Shown: positions 16,432 through 25,379 of the stretch, in pieces | How the letters are laid out: each line of letters starts with the position of its first letter | How positions within the stretch are numbered: position 1 is the stretch's first letter | From: Micromonospora sp. WMMA1947 | Lineage (GTDB): Bacteria; Actinomycetota; Actinomycetes; Mycobacteriales; Micromonosporaceae | Direction of reading: 5' to 3' | Assembly: GCF_027497355.1 (NCBI RefSeq) | Contig: NZ_CP114909.1 | Location: 4,173,001-4,237,000, forward strand | DNA: 64,000 nucleotides | Made by a program: the position numbers and the translations under genes | The notes under the pieces: generated by a model | What the model was told of the DNA's origin: nothing | Database searches by the model: none | The model's input: the letters and a program-made list of their open reading frames with translations, nothing else

Positions 16432-17574
16432 GTGAGTGCACTGATCACGGGAATGGGCGCGGTAGCCGCGGTCGGCGACGACGTCCCCGCCATCTTCGAC
16501 GCGCTCTGCGCCGGGCGGAGCGGAGTCGGCCCACTGCGCGGGTTCGACCCGACCCGCTTCAGGGCCCAGCACGCCTACGAGATCGACGACCGCCCACCGT
16601 CGGGGGAGGACCTGACGCTGCGGGCGACCCGATGGCTGGAACAGGCGGTGCAGCAGGCACTAACCGACGCCGGCCTCGACGACGACCTGTCGGACGTGCC
16701 GGTGCTGATCGGCACCACCCTGCGGGAGCTGCGCTCGGTCGAACTGTGCTGGCGGGACGACGTCCCCTTCGACCTACGGGACCTGCACTTCGGCACCGCC
16801 CTGCGCCGCCGCTTCGGCGCGACCCGGACCTACACCGTCGCCAACGCCTGCTCGGCGTCGCTCTACGCGCTGGGGTTGGCCGCCGACATGATCGACCTCG
16901 GTGAGGCCGACACCGTCGTGGTCGCCGGTGTGGACACCATCACCGAGAGCACCTACGGCATGCTCGACCGGGTCTACCCGCTCCCTCCCGAAGCGGTGCG
17001 CCCGTTCGACCGGGACCGTCGGGGCATGTTGCAGGGCGACGGCGCGGTGGCGGTCGTGCTGCGCCGCGAGGCCGACGGCCCGGGCGGCGGCCAGCGCCAC
17101 GCCAGGGTCCGGGGCGTGGGGCTGAACTGCGACGCCTATCACCCGTCCGCCCCGGACGCGGAGAGCATCGCAACGGTCATCGCCGACGCCCACCGTCGGG
17201 CCGGCACCAAACCCGCCGAGATCGATCTGGTCATGCTTCACGGCACCGGTACCCCCCGCAACGACGAGGCGGAGGCGGAGGCGCTGCGGTCGGTCTTCGC
17301 CGACGACGTCCGATCCTGCCGGATGACCGCGATCAAGTCGATGACCGGGCACACCGCGGGCGCCTCCGGGCTGCACAGCCTCGTCGTCGCCGTCCGCGCG
17401 ATGCGGGAGAGCCGGATACCGCCCGTCGTCGGCCTGGTCCGACCAATCGAGGAGGTCGCCGGGTTCGGACTGGTGGCCGACCGCGAACTGCGTGCGCCGG
17501 TACGCACCGCGCAGGTCCACTCCTTCGGATTCGGCGGCTTGAACGCCGTCGCCATCGTGGAGAAGGTGAGCTAG
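16432..17574 (+). CDS. Beta-ketoacyl synthase (KS), complete catalytic triad
   Basis: 380 residues from GTG 16432, with GGAGG six bases upstream. The triad is Cys140 in VANACSASLYALG, His270 in MLHGTGTPRND and His307 in SMTGHTAGASG. The C-terminus VHSFGFGGLNAVAIV is canonical. Its TAG stop directly abuts the ATG of the next, Cys-less KS-like gene, which is the arrangement of a KS/chain-length-factor pair. Confidence 0.9.
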   Translation: MSALITGMGAVAAVGDDVPAIFDALCAGRSGVGPLRGFDPTRFRAQHAYEIDDRPPSGEDLTLRATRWLEQAVQQALTDAGLDDDLSDVPVLIGTTLRELRSVELCWRDDVPFDLRDLHFGTALRRRFGATRTYTVANACSASLYALGLAADMIDLGEADTVVVAGVDTITESTYGMLDRVYPLPPEAVRPFDRDRRGMLQGDGAVAVVLRREADGPGGGQRHARVRGVGLNCDAYHPSAPDAESIATVIADAHRRAGTKPAEIDLVMLHGTGTPRNDEAEAEALRSVFADDVRSCRMTAIKSMTGHTAGASGLHSLVVAVRAMRESRIPPVVGLVRPIEEVAGFGLVADRELRAPVRTAQVHSFGFGGLNAVAIVEKVS

Positions 17575-18597
17575 ATGTCCGATCCCGTGGTGGTGACCGG
17601 CATCGGTACCGCCATCGCCGGTGTGGGTGGCGTCGGTGACCTGCTCGGCCCCGACCCGGTGCGCGGCGACGACGACCCGGCCGAGCGCATCACCGGTCGC
17701 GGACATCGCTACAAGGACCGTGCGACCCGGCTCGGGCTCGTCGCCGGCGAGGCCGCGCTCCGCGACGCCGGACTGCCGTCCGATCGGGCAATACCGCCGC
17801 AGCTCAGCACCGGCGTCGTGGTCAGCTCGAACCTGGGAAACGTGGACACTGTCTGCGACACCGTGCGGACCATCGCGGACGAGACGTACCTCGCCACCAG
17901 TCCGATGCTGCTGCCCAACACGGCCAGCAATGTCATCGCGTCCTGGCTGGCGATCACCTACGGCCTGCGCGGGGTCAACCTGACCTTCTGCAACGGCCCC
18001 ACCTCCGGGCTGGACGCCGTCCACTGGGCGCGCACGATGATCCGCTCCGGGCGCGTCGAGCGGATGCTGGTGGTCGGGGTCGAGCCGGTGACCGAGCCGG
18101 TGCGCCGGCTGGCCGCGGCGGATCGCGGGGACGCCGTCGGACCCGGGCCGTCCGGATCGGCCCTGCTCTTCGACGGCGCGGTCGGGCTGGTCGTGGAGGA
18201 CGCCCGTGTCGCGGCCGCCCGGCAGGCCCGCGTCCTCGCTACCGTCGACCGGTACGCCCGTGCCGGCTCCCACGACGAGGCGACCCGCGCGGTGTGCCCG
18301 CCAGACGCGCGGTTGGGACTGTGGTGTCCGCCGGAGCAACCCGACGGCCTGCCCCACAACCCGGGCACGCTGCCGTCGGCGGTACTTGCCGCGGCGCGGC
18401 TGGACCTGACCGCCGTGCTCGGGCGCAGCTCCGGCGCCCTCGGCGTCCTGCAGTGCGCGGCCGGCGCGGCCTGGCTGGCGGACGGGACACCCGGATCGGT
18501 TCTGGCCACCGCCGGCGTCGGTGCGCCCACCACCGCCCCCGGCCGCTTCGACGACGCCACGTCCGCCCTGGTCCTCACCGCCGGAGCTTTCCGATGA
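17575..18597 (+). CDS. Ketosynthase-like protein without catalytic residues (CLF candidate)
   Basis: 340 residues with KS-fold landmarks (VVVTGIGTAIAGVG at the start, ATRLGLVAGEAALRDAG, LLPNTASNVIASWLA) but an altered nucleophile elbow, TFCNGPTSGLDAV, where Pro takes the place of the catalytic Cys. No HGTGT or GHT motif follows. It starts immediately after the stop of the KS at 16432. By analogy with type II PKS systems it is probably the chain-length factor of that KS. Sequence similarity to classical CLFs is modest. Confidence 0.75.
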   Translation: MSDPVVVTGIGTAIAGVGGVGDLLGPDPVRGDDDPAERITGRGHRYKDRATRLGLVAGEAALRDAGLPSDRAIPPQLSTGVVVSSNLGNVDTVCDTVRTIADETYLATSPMLLPNTASNVIASWLAITYGLRGVNLTFCNGPTSGLDAVHWARTMIRSGRVERMLVVGVEPVTEPVRRLAAADRGDAVGPGPSGSALLFDGAVGLVVEDARVAAARQARVLATVDRYARAGSHDEATRAVCPPDARLGLWCPPEQPDGLPHNPGTLPSAVLAAARLDLTAVLGRSSGALGVLQCAAGAAWLADGTPGSVLATAGVGAPTTAPGRFDDATSALVLTAGAFR

Positions 18598-19469
18598 CCG
18601 TCCCGCGGTGGCCCGGCGATCCGGCGATGGCGCCCGTGTCCGGGCCGGTGGCCACAGCCCGGCAACCGGTCCGCGTGCACCGGATGCGGCCCGCACGGGG
18701 CCTCTCGTGTCAGCGGGTGCTGCTGCTCAACGGCCTCGCCGGCAGCCCGACGATCTGGCGACCGTTCGCCCAGCGGGTGCCCGCCGAGATCGAACTGTGG
18801 GGCGCCGAGCTGCCCTGGGCATCCGGGGGAGACCCACGCTGGCAGGCCGCCGGCGGCACCACGACCGACGTGGTGGCCGAGGCGCTCGCCGGGGTGCCGC
18901 GTGGCGCGGACGTGGTCATCGCCCACTCGTTCGCCGCGAACGCGCTGCTGGAGCTGCTCTGCCGACGGGTACCGGACCGGTTGCAGGCGGTCGTTCTGGT
19001 CTCACCGTTCTACCGGGCCACACCAGACCGCTTCGACTGGTCGGACATCAGCTTCTACCTCAACAACTTCCACCGCATCCTCGCCGAAGGGATCCGGGTC
19101 TCCGCCGCCCAACCTCCGGCCGACGAGGTGGTGGAGCGGATGGCCCTGCGGCTTCGGGAAAGGATCGGCCCGTACGGGTGGATGCGGTTCTTCGACGCCT
19201 ACCTGCGTACCCCGTTCCTGGATCTGACCGGGGTGCTGGTCCCGGTCCTGGTGATCGGCGGCCGGCGGGACATCGCCGTGCCCATCGAGGACGTCGAGGC
19301 GCTGGCCCAGGCCCTACCGGCGGGCCGGCTCGCCCGGGTCGCCGCGAGCGGCCATTTCGCCATGGCGGAACACCCGCCCTGGTTCACCTCCGTCGTCCAG
19401 GACTTCCTCGCGGTGAACGCGCCGCCGTCCCCCCTGCCCATCGTCGACGTACCCCTGGAGTTGCTGTGA
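18594..19469 (+). CDS. Alpha/beta hydrolase (possible thioesterase)
   Basis: 291 residues starting at ATG 18594, overlapping the previous stop as ATGA. The fold signals are VLLLNGLAGSPTIW (oxyanion region), nucleophile elbow VVIAHSFAANALLEL with the Ser, acid in VIGGRRDIAVP and the His in SGHFAMAEHP, giving a complete Ser-Asp-His triad. It could release the finished chain from ACP or hydrolyse stalled acyl groups. The substrate cannot be read from sequence. The gene is embedded in the coupled operon. Confidence 0.8.
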   Translation: MTVPRWPGDPAMAPVSGPVATARQPVRVHRMRPARGLSCQRVLLLNGLAGSPTIWRPFAQRVPAEIELWGAELPWASGGDPRWQAAGGTTTDVVAEALAGVPRGADVVIAHSFAANALLELLCRRVPDRLQAVVLVSPFYRATPDRFDWSDISFYLNNFHRILAEGIRVSAAQPPADEVVERMALRLRERIGPYGWMRFFDAYLRTPFLDLTGVLVPVLVIGGRRDIAVPIEDVEALAQALPAGRLARVAASGHFAMAEHPPWFTSVVQDFLAVNAPPSPLPIVDVPLELL

Positions 19470-20440
19470 CCACGACGCACATCGCCGGACCGAACCTCGC
19501 CGCTGTACTGCGCGAGCGGACACGGACGCGGCTGCGACCCCGGTACGAAGGGGCCAACATCTGTACCTGGATCGGCTTCAAGCACGTCAACTACCTGGTC
19601 GAGGAGGCGGTGCTGGAGCATCTGCGCAGCGGTGGGTTGGCACCCGGCGAGCTCTACGAGCGGTACGGCCTCGGCGTGGATCTCGTCGACCTGGACACCC
19701 GCGTGCTGCACGCCTTCCACATCGACGACGTGGTGCTGGCGGATGTGACCCCGCTCGACCCGGTCGACGGTGAACTTGCCTTCTCCGTCGTCCTGCACGT
19801 GGACGGCGACGAGCCGATCCGGGCGGCCACCGCGCGGGTCCGGGTCGTGCTCCGCCGCGACAGCGGCGACACGCCCGAGGCGCCGCCGGAGCTGCGACCG
19901 ATCACCACGCCGGCGATCCGTCGAACCGAACGGAAATTCGCGACCGCGCCGGGCGGCAACGAGTTCCACTGGAGCTGGCGCATCCCGTACTTCTACTGCC
20001 ACTTCACCGAGCGGCTGCAGATGTCGGGTTACCTGCGGCTGATGGAGGAGGCCGTGGACCTCTTCCTCGAGCAGCGCGGCATCTCGATCCGGACGCTGCT
20101 CGACGAGCAGGACTGGATTCCCGTCGTGCCCCGCTCGCGCGTCACCATCCTCGACGAGGTCCGCATGGAGCAGGAACTCGACCTCGTCTTCACCGTGCAG
20201 AACGTCTTCAAGGGCCTCACCTACGACGCCCGACTCGACTGGTACGTCCAGGACCAACACGGCCGGCGACTCGTCGCGGTGGGACACATCACCCACGGGT
20301 ACGCCCTGATCGAGAACCGACGGGACTGGCACCTGGTCGAGTTCGACGAGCGCATGCTGAACGCACTGTCATCGCCGCCCGCCGGGGCCACCGCCGTGCG
20401 GGATCGGGGCCGTACGGCCACCGGGGAGCCACGGGGATGA
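19466..20440 (+). CDS. Double-hotdog acyl-thioesterase-like protein
   Basis: 324 residues from GTG 19466 in a GTGA overlap with the hydrolase stop. It has two similar halves: an N-terminal part (ICTWIGFKHVNYLVEEAVLEH) and a C-terminal part (YFYCHFTERLQMSGYLRLME, then DEVRMEQELDLVFTVQNV and RLVAVGHITHGYALI) with the long-helix-over-sheet pattern of hotdog thioesterases. Hotdog proteins act as thioesterases, dehydratases or acyl-binding proteins. With an alpha/beta hydrolase next door, chain release or editing is likely. The assignment to hotdog is from motif pattern only. Confidence 0.65.
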   Translation: MTTTHIAGPNLAAVLRERTRTRLRPRYEGANICTWIGFKHVNYLVEEAVLEHLRSGGLAPGELYERYGLGVDLVDLDTRVLHAFHIDDVVLADVTPLDPVDGELAFSVVLHVDGDEPIRAATARVRVVLRRDSGDTPEAPPELRPITTPAIRRTERKFATAPGGNEFHWSWRIPYFYCHFTERLQMSGYLRLMEEAVDLFLEQRGISIRTLLDEQDWIPVVPRSRVTILDEVRMEQELDLVFTVQNVFKGLTYDARLDWYVQDQHGRRLVAVGHITHGYALIENRRDWHLVEFDERMLNALSSPPAGATAVRDRGRTATGEPRG

Positions 20441-21615
20441 GCGATGTCGTCATCACCGGCGTGGGCGCCGTCACCTGCCACGGTGTCGGCTCCGCGGCGC
20501 TGTGGCAGGCCATGTGTCGGGCGCCAGTTCGCCTGCCGGACCGGCTCCCCGACCCGTACGCTCCGGGCCAGCATCCGTACATGTACCTCGCGCCGACCGA
20601 CTCGCTGCCGCCGGCGCCCGGTGTGGCGTCCGGGCTTGCCGTCGCGGCGGCGACGGAGGCTCTGGCCGACGCGGGCCTGCCCGCCGGTACCCGGCCCCCC
20701 ACGCCGCTCAATGTCGTCGTCGGCACCTGCATGGGGGAGACGGGCCGGGAGGAGCAGACGCGCGCGGCCGGCGGCACTCCGGGTCCGGAACCGATCTTCT
20801 CGGTGGCGGCTTATCTCGGCGACCGGTTGAGGGCCACCGGCGCCAACACCAGCGTCAGCAACGCCTGCTCCGCCAGTGGCTACGCGTTGGGCATCGCGGC
20901 GGACATGATCCGGGTCGGCGAGGCGGACCTGGTGCTCGCCGGTGGCGCCGACGCGTACTCCCGGGTCGCGGTCGGGTGTTTCGACCGGATGCGGGCGGCG
21001 GACCCGGTCCGGTGCCGGCCCTTCGACCGGAACCGCCGGGGCACGGTCTTCGGCGAGGGCGCCGCCATGCTGGTGCTGGAGTCGGCCGAGCACGCCGCGG
21101 CCCGCGACGCCGTGCCGCTGGCGACGCTCGGCCGCTCGGGGTGGAGCTGCGACGCCTACCACCCGACCGCCCCGGAACCGAGCGCCGAACAGATCGTTCG
21201 CGCGATGCGCGAGGCGCTGGACAGCGACGCGCCCAACGACGCCGGTGTGACCGGGGGACGGCTCGGGTGCGTCATCCCGCACGGCACCGGGACCCAGCTC
21301 AACGACGTGGTCGAGAGTCAGGCGCTGCGACAGCTGCTCGGCGCGGCGACGCTGGACGTGCCGCTGTACAGCCTCAAGGCCCTGATCGGGCACACCGGTG
21401 GCGCCGCCGCCGCGCTGGCCGCCGTCGCCGCGACGCTGATCCTGCGCCACGGCACCGTGCCGTCCAACGTGCCACTGGACGACCAGGACCCGGAGTGCAA
21501 GGTGTTCCTGCCGCACACCCCCGCACCGCTGGCCGCCCGACGACTCCTGGTCAACGCGTACGCGTTCGGCGGGAACAACACGTCCTTCGTGATCGAGTCC
21601 GGGGCGTCGGCATGA
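20437..21615 (+). CDS. Beta-ketoacyl synthase (KS), complete catalytic triad
   Basis: 392 residues, ATG in an ATGA overlap with the preceding gene. The triad is Cys144 in VSNACSASGYALG, His282 in IPHGTGTQLND and His319 in LIGHTGGAAAAL. The C-terminal LLVNAYAFGGNNTSFVIE is intact. It is the third competent KS of the cluster and is followed, again in ATGA overlap, by a Cys-less KS-like protein, so it forms a second KS/CLF pair. Confidence 0.92.
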   Translation: MSDVVITGVGAVTCHGVGSAALWQAMCRAPVRLPDRLPDPYAPGQHPYMYLAPTDSLPPAPGVASGLAVAAATEALADAGLPAGTRPPTPLNVVVGTCMGETGREEQTRAAGGTPGPEPIFSVAAYLGDRLRATGANTSVSNACSASGYALGIAADMIRVGEADLVLAGGADAYSRVAVGCFDRMRAADPVRCRPFDRNRRGTVFGEGAAMLVLESAEHAAARDAVPLATLGRSGWSCDAYHPTAPEPSAEQIVRAMREALDSDAPNDAGVTGGRLGCVIPHGTGTQLNDVVESQALRQLLGAATLDVPLYSLKALIGHTGGAAAALAAVAATLILRHGTVPSNVPLDDQDPECKVFLPHTPAPLAARRLLVNAYAFGGNNTSFVIESGASA

Positions 21616-22616
21616 ACCCCGTCGGCTGGATCGCCGTCACCGGCGTCGGCGTGGTCACCCCGGGAGGTGACGATCCGCTGACGGCCCGGCCCGACGATCC
21701 CGCCCCGGGTCCCTGGTTCGACACGAACTCCGAACTCGGGCGCCGCGGCTACCGCTACCTGCCGCCGGCGGCGCAGTACCTGCTGGCGGCGGCGCGACGT
21801 GCCGTACCCGACGTGGTCGGGCTCACGGATGTGCCCGCCGCCCGGCGGGCCGCGGCGGTGGGTTCCAACAACGGCGCTGCTGCGCTTCTCGCCGGGATGG
21901 ACCACACCCTGGTCGAGCAGGGCGCCGAAGCGTTGAGCCCGGCCACGGCGCCGCTCTTCGCGGTCAACGTCCTCGCCAGTCGGCTGTGCGCGGAGCACGG
22001 TCTCAAGGGGTTCAGCCTGACGCTCACCTCGCCGCTGGTCGCCGGTCTCGAGGCGGTGGAGGTGGGCGGGCGGGCACTCGCGGTCGGACGGGCCGACGTG
22101 GTGCTCGCCGCGGCCACCGAGGAGCGGCTGTCCGACGACGCGCCCCGGGTCGGCCAGAGTGAGCAGGGCGCCGTGGTGCTCGTCCTGCAACAGGTCGCCT
22201 CCGGTTCCCCCGCCCCGCCCGGCACCGTCGGTGGCTGCCGCGTCCGGACCGGGTTCGTGCCCCCGGACCTCGTCCGCGAGTCGGGTGGCGCGCCCGAGAT
22301 CGGCCGCCGGATCACCTCGCTGGTCGAGGCGGTCACCGGAGCCGAACGACCGGACCTGCCCGTGCATCTCGTCGGCGACGGCTCGGCCGTGGCCGGGGCC
22401 GTGGTGACGGCGGTGGGACGGGACAGCGTCAGCAGTGTGCAGCCGTCCGGCGCCGGGTGCGTCGCGCCGATGCTACGGCTGGCGCGTCAGCTGTGCGACA
22501 GGCCGCGCGGTGACGGCGACGGGCGGTCGTTGCTGCTGGCCGCCGACGAGGGGGGAAACCTCGCCGCCGCCTACGTCCGGCCCGGTCCGGATGCCTTTCA
22601 CGAGCTGAGGGAGTGA
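21612..22616 (+). CDS. Ketosynthase-like chain-length-factor candidate
   Basis: 334 residues from ATG 21612 (ATGA overlap). The opening WIAVTGVGVVTPGG and the region PLFAVNVLASRLCAEHGLKG are KS-like, but the elbow reads LTLTSPLVAGLEAVEV with no Cys, and neither HGTGT nor GHT is present. It is shorter than an active KS. Position behind the KS at 20437 and loss of all three catalytic residues fit a CLF that pairs with it and sets chain length. Confidence 0.75.
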   Translation: MNPVGWIAVTGVGVVTPGGDDPLTARPDDPAPGPWFDTNSELGRRGYRYLPPAAQYLLAAARRAVPDVVGLTDVPAARRAAAVGSNNGAAALLAGMDHTLVEQGAEALSPATAPLFAVNVLASRLCAEHGLKGFSLTLTSPLVAGLEAVEVGGRALAVGRADVVLAAATEERLSDDAPRVGQSEQGAVVLVLQQVASGSPAPPGTVGGCRVRTGFVPPDLVRESGGAPEIGRRITSLVEAVTGAERPDLPVHLVGDGSAVAGAVVTAVGRDSVSSVQPSGAGCVAPMLRLARQLCDRPRGDGDGRSLLLAADEGGNLAAAYVRPGPDAFHELRE

Positions 22617-22617
22617 C

Positions 22618-23490
22618 ATGTTGATCCCGTTGGGCGGTAGCTGGTCGATGATTCTCGGCGCGTCCAGCGGCATGGGACGGGCCGCCGCCCTGGCCCTGTC
22701 GCGCGCCGGCAGCAACATCATCGGCGTCCACTTCGATCACGGTCCCGCGGCCGACTCCGTGGCGGCCCTGGTCAAGGAGATCGAGGGGTACGGGGTCCAG
22801 GCGCGGTTCTGGAACATGAACGCCGCGAGCGTCCGCACCCGGGCCGAGGTGGTTCCGATGGTCGCCGAGCTGACCGACGGGGCGGGGCCACGTGTCGTCA
22901 TGCACTCGCTGGCTTTCGGCTCCCTCGTGCCCTACCTGCCGCGGACCGGCCACGGATCGACGCTGGCCCAGCGCCAGCTGGAGATGACTGTCGACGTGAT
23001 GGCGCACAGCCTCGTCTACTGGGTGCAGGACCTGGTGGCGGCGGGGCTGCTGCGCAGGGGCGCGAAGATCTTCGCGATGACCAGTGCCGGTGTCGTGCAG
23101 GCGCTGCCGAGCTACGGCGCGGTGTCGGCGGCGAAGGCGGCGCTGGAGTCGCACGTCCGGCAACTCGCCTGCGAGCTGGCGCCGCGCGGGGTCGCGGTCA
23201 ACGCGCTGCGCGCCGGCGTCACGGTGACGCCCTCTCTGCGGCGGATCCCGGAGCACGCCGAGTTCGTGGCCCGGGCCGGCAGGGGCAATCCGCACGGCCG
23301 GCTGACCGAGCCGGAGGACGTGGCCGAGACCGTGGTGCTGCTGTCCGGAACGGATTCGTCCTGGCTGACCGGCAACACGATCGGCGTGGACGGCGGCGAG
23401 CTCCTCGCCGCGGGCGACGCGTGGGAGTTGGGCGACGACACGGCCGCGAACGGCGCGACGAGCGTCACCGCTGTGGCGGTCGACCGGTGA
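22618..23490 (+). CDS. SDR with enoyl-reductase-type Tyr-x6-Lys motif
   Basis: 290 residues. A Rossmann SDR with nucleotide motif MILGASSGMGRAAAL and the catalytic segment SYGAVSAAKAALESHVRQLA, in which Tyr and Lys are six residues apart (Tyr-x6-Lys). That spacing is the hallmark of FabI/InhA-type enoyl-ACP reductases, whereas ketoreductases use Tyr-x3-Lys. The following VNALRAGVTVTPS also resembles FabI. It may saturate one double bond or act as a ketoreductase variant. The cluster has a separate FabG-type KR at 25900. The start is 1 bp after the preceding stop. Confidence 0.75.
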   Translation: MLIPLGGSWSMILGASSGMGRAAALALSRAGSNIIGVHFDHGPAADSVAALVKEIEGYGVQARFWNMNAASVRTRAEVVPMVAELTDGAGPRVVMHSLAFGSLVPYLPRTGHGSTLAQRQLEMTVDVMAHSLVYWVQDLVAAGLLRRGAKIFAMTSAGVVQALPSYGAVSAAKAALESHVRQLACELAPRGVAVNALRAGVTVTPSLRRIPEHAEFVARAGRGNPHGRLTEPEDVAETVVLLSGTDSSWLTGNTIGVDGGELLAAGDAWELGDDTAANGATSVTAVAVDR

Positions 23491-23527
23491 TCGGGCGGCC
23501 ACATCGATCGGGCGAGAGGAGACGATC

Positions 23528-24706
23528 ATGAGCAGGCAGGCGGGAGTCGACGACCGACTCGTGTTGACCGATTGGGCCGCGCTGTCACCCTGGGGTGTCG
23601 GTGCGGAGAGCCTGGCGACGGGGATCAGGTCCGGTGGGACGGCTGTGGCCGAGCTGGACCCGACCGGCTGGCAGACGCCGTACCGGCAGGGCGCGCTGAT
23701 CACGGACCTGGACCTGCCCGGTCTGCTGGGCAACAAGGGCATCCGGTCGATGGACCGGGCGACCGGCATCGCCGTGGCGACCGTCGGGCTGCTGCTGGCC
23801 AAACATCCCATCGACCGGTTGGCGGAGACCCGCTCCGACGTCGGGCTCGTACTCGGCACGACCTCGGGCAGCGTGCAAAGCATGATGCGCTTCACCCGTG
23901 ACTCGCTGACCGGGGCGAAGCCGTACCACGTCGATCCGGCGCGCTTCCCGAACACGGTGATGAACCGCGCGGCAGGGCAGTGCGCCATCTGGCACGGACT
24001 GAAGGGTCCGAACACGACTGTGGCCGGCGGCGCGGTCACCGGGCTGCTGGCCCTGAGCTACGCGATGCGGCTGCAACGCGGGGGTCACTGCGCCGTCGTC
24101 GTGTGTGGCGCGGTCGAGGAGTTCTCCGAACAGCGTGCCTGGCTGGAGTGGCATGCCCGCGGCGAGGGCGTCGATCCGGCGCCGCTTGGTGAGGGCGCGG
24201 TGGTCTTCCTCACCGAGTGGGAGAGTTCAGCCACCGCGCGCGGTCGGGAGCCGGTCGCGGATCTGCTGGCCACGGAGTTCGGCGCGTTCACGGACCCGGA
24301 GTCGGCGCGTTTCGCGTTGGGGCGCTGCGTCAACCGGGCACTGCGTCGCGCGGGCGTACACGCCGAAGATGTCGAGCTCGTCGTGCCCGCCGCTCCGGCC
24401 GGCCCGCTCGGCGAGGCCGAGCAGTGGGCGCTCGACGACGCGTTCAGCGGCAACCGGGTGGTCCGGTTGCGCCACCGAGAGCTGCTCGGAGACGCCGCCT
24501 CGGTGTCGGCGAACGTCCAGATCGCGGTGGCGTTGGTGGCGGACGTACCGGGTCCGGCTGCCGGGCGTCTGGCGCTCGTCACGTCCGTCGACCGCGAGGG
24601 CATCGCCGGCTGCCTGTTGATGAGACTGCGTGACAACCGGCAGAGGGTCGGACAGCCGCCGGCGGATGCCGGGGCGCCGACTGGAGGAAGGGAGACCCAG
24701 AGATGA
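23528..24706 (+). CDS. Ketosynthase-like protein without catalytic Cys
   Basis: 392 residues with KS-fold landmarks: DWAALSPWGVGAESLA, DVGLVLGTTSGSVQSM, and NTVMNRAAGQCAIWHGLKGPNTT (nt about 23951-24022). The elbow is TVAGGAVTGLLALSYA, with Ala where Cys should be, and the His motifs are missing. It is the third inactive KS homologue in the cluster and stands apart from the two KS/CLF pairs. It could partner the stand-alone KS at 15147 or have a non-condensing role. AGAGGAGA supports ATG 23528, and its stop overlaps the start of ACP 2. Confidence 0.72.
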   Translation: MSRQAGVDDRLVLTDWAALSPWGVGAESLATGIRSGGTAVAELDPTGWQTPYRQGALITDLDLPGLLGNKGIRSMDRATGIAVATVGLLLAKHPIDRLAETRSDVGLVLGTTSGSVQSMMRFTRDSLTGAKPYHVDPARFPNTVMNRAAGQCAIWHGLKGPNTTVAGGAVTGLLALSYAMRLQRGGHCAVVVCGAVEEFSEQRAWLEWHARGEGVDPAPLGEGAVVFLTEWESSATARGREPVADLLATEFGAFTDPESARFALGRCVNRALRRAGVHAEDVELVVPAAPAGPLGEAEQWALDDAFSGNRVVRLRHRELLGDAASVSANVQIAVALVADVPGPAAGRLALVTSVDREGIAGCLLMRLRDNRQRVGQPPADAGAPTGGRETQR

Positions 24707-24966
24707 CGGAGAACGGCACCGGCCTGGTCGACAAGGAGGATCTGCGGGAGACCCTGGCGGAGATCCTCGACATCGACTCCGACGAGATCACCGACGACGC
24801 AAACTTCGTCGACGACCTCGGGGTCGACTCGCTGATGGCGCTGGAGATCACCGTACAACTGGAGAAGAAGTACGGCGTCCGGATGCAGGAGGACGAACTC
24901 GTCGAGGTGACGAGCCTGAACAAGACCTGTCGACTGTTGACGGAGAAGCTGGGCGGGCGGCCGTGA
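24703..24966 (+). CDS. Acyl carrier protein (ACP 2)
   Basis: 87 residues. The attachment serine is Ser43 in DLGVDSLMALEITVQLE, preceded by ILDIDSDEITDDANFVDD, the classical ACP helix I-II region. The ATG overlaps the KS-like stop (ATGA) and the TGA overlaps the GTG start of the first dehydratase, so it is coupled to both. It is more canonical than ACP 1 and lies next to the reductive genes. Confidence 0.93.
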   Translation: MTENGTGLVDKEDLRETLAEILDIDSDEITDDANFVDDLGVDSLMALEITVQLEKKYGVRMQEDELVEVTSLNKTCRLLTEKLGGRP

Positions 24967-25379
24967 CCGCCGGGCTTCGGACACCACCGCAAACCGTGGT
25001 GCCCACGCTGCCTCCGAGCCGCCTGGGGCTTACTCCCACCGCGGTACGCGGCGCCGACGACCGCCTCTGGTTCAGCGTCGAGGTCCCGGCCGACCTGCCC
25101 CTGCTGGACGGGCACTTCCCCGGGCTGCCGATCGTGCCGGGCGTCTGCCTGATCGACGTGTTGCAACGGGTGGTCGCCGCGGCCGTCGCCGACGCTTACG
25201 CGTCCCGACTGTCGCACATCCATCGCTGCCGGTTCCTATCCCCGGTCTGGCCCGGCGATCGGCTGGACTACGAGCTGACCCTCGCCCCGGACGAGGGAGG
25301 GCTCAACTGCCACGCCGTGGTGCGGGGCCCGGGTGGGCCGGTCGCCGAGATCCGGTTGCGCTACGAGGAGGACGAATGA
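24963..25379 (+). CDS. Hotdog-fold dehydratase-like protein (FabZ/FabA type), subunit 1
   Basis: 138 residues from GTG 24963. The motif LLDGHFPGLPIVPGVCLIDVLQR carries the active-site His of the FabZ/FabA family (region 25105-25173), and CRFLSPVWPGDRLDYELTL is the following hotdog strand pair. It overlaps the next gene, a second hotdog dehydratase, by ATGA. In highly reducing type II PKSs dehydration is carried out by paired hotdog proteins that may form heterodimers, and this pair fits that pattern. Confidence 0.8.
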   Translation: MTAGLRTPPQTVVPTLPPSRLGLTPTAVRGADDRLWFSVEVPADLPLLDGHFPGLPIVPGVCLIDVLQRVVAAAVADAYASRLSHIHRCRFLSPVWPGDRLDYELTLAPDEGGLNCHAVVRGPGGPVAEIRLRYEEDE

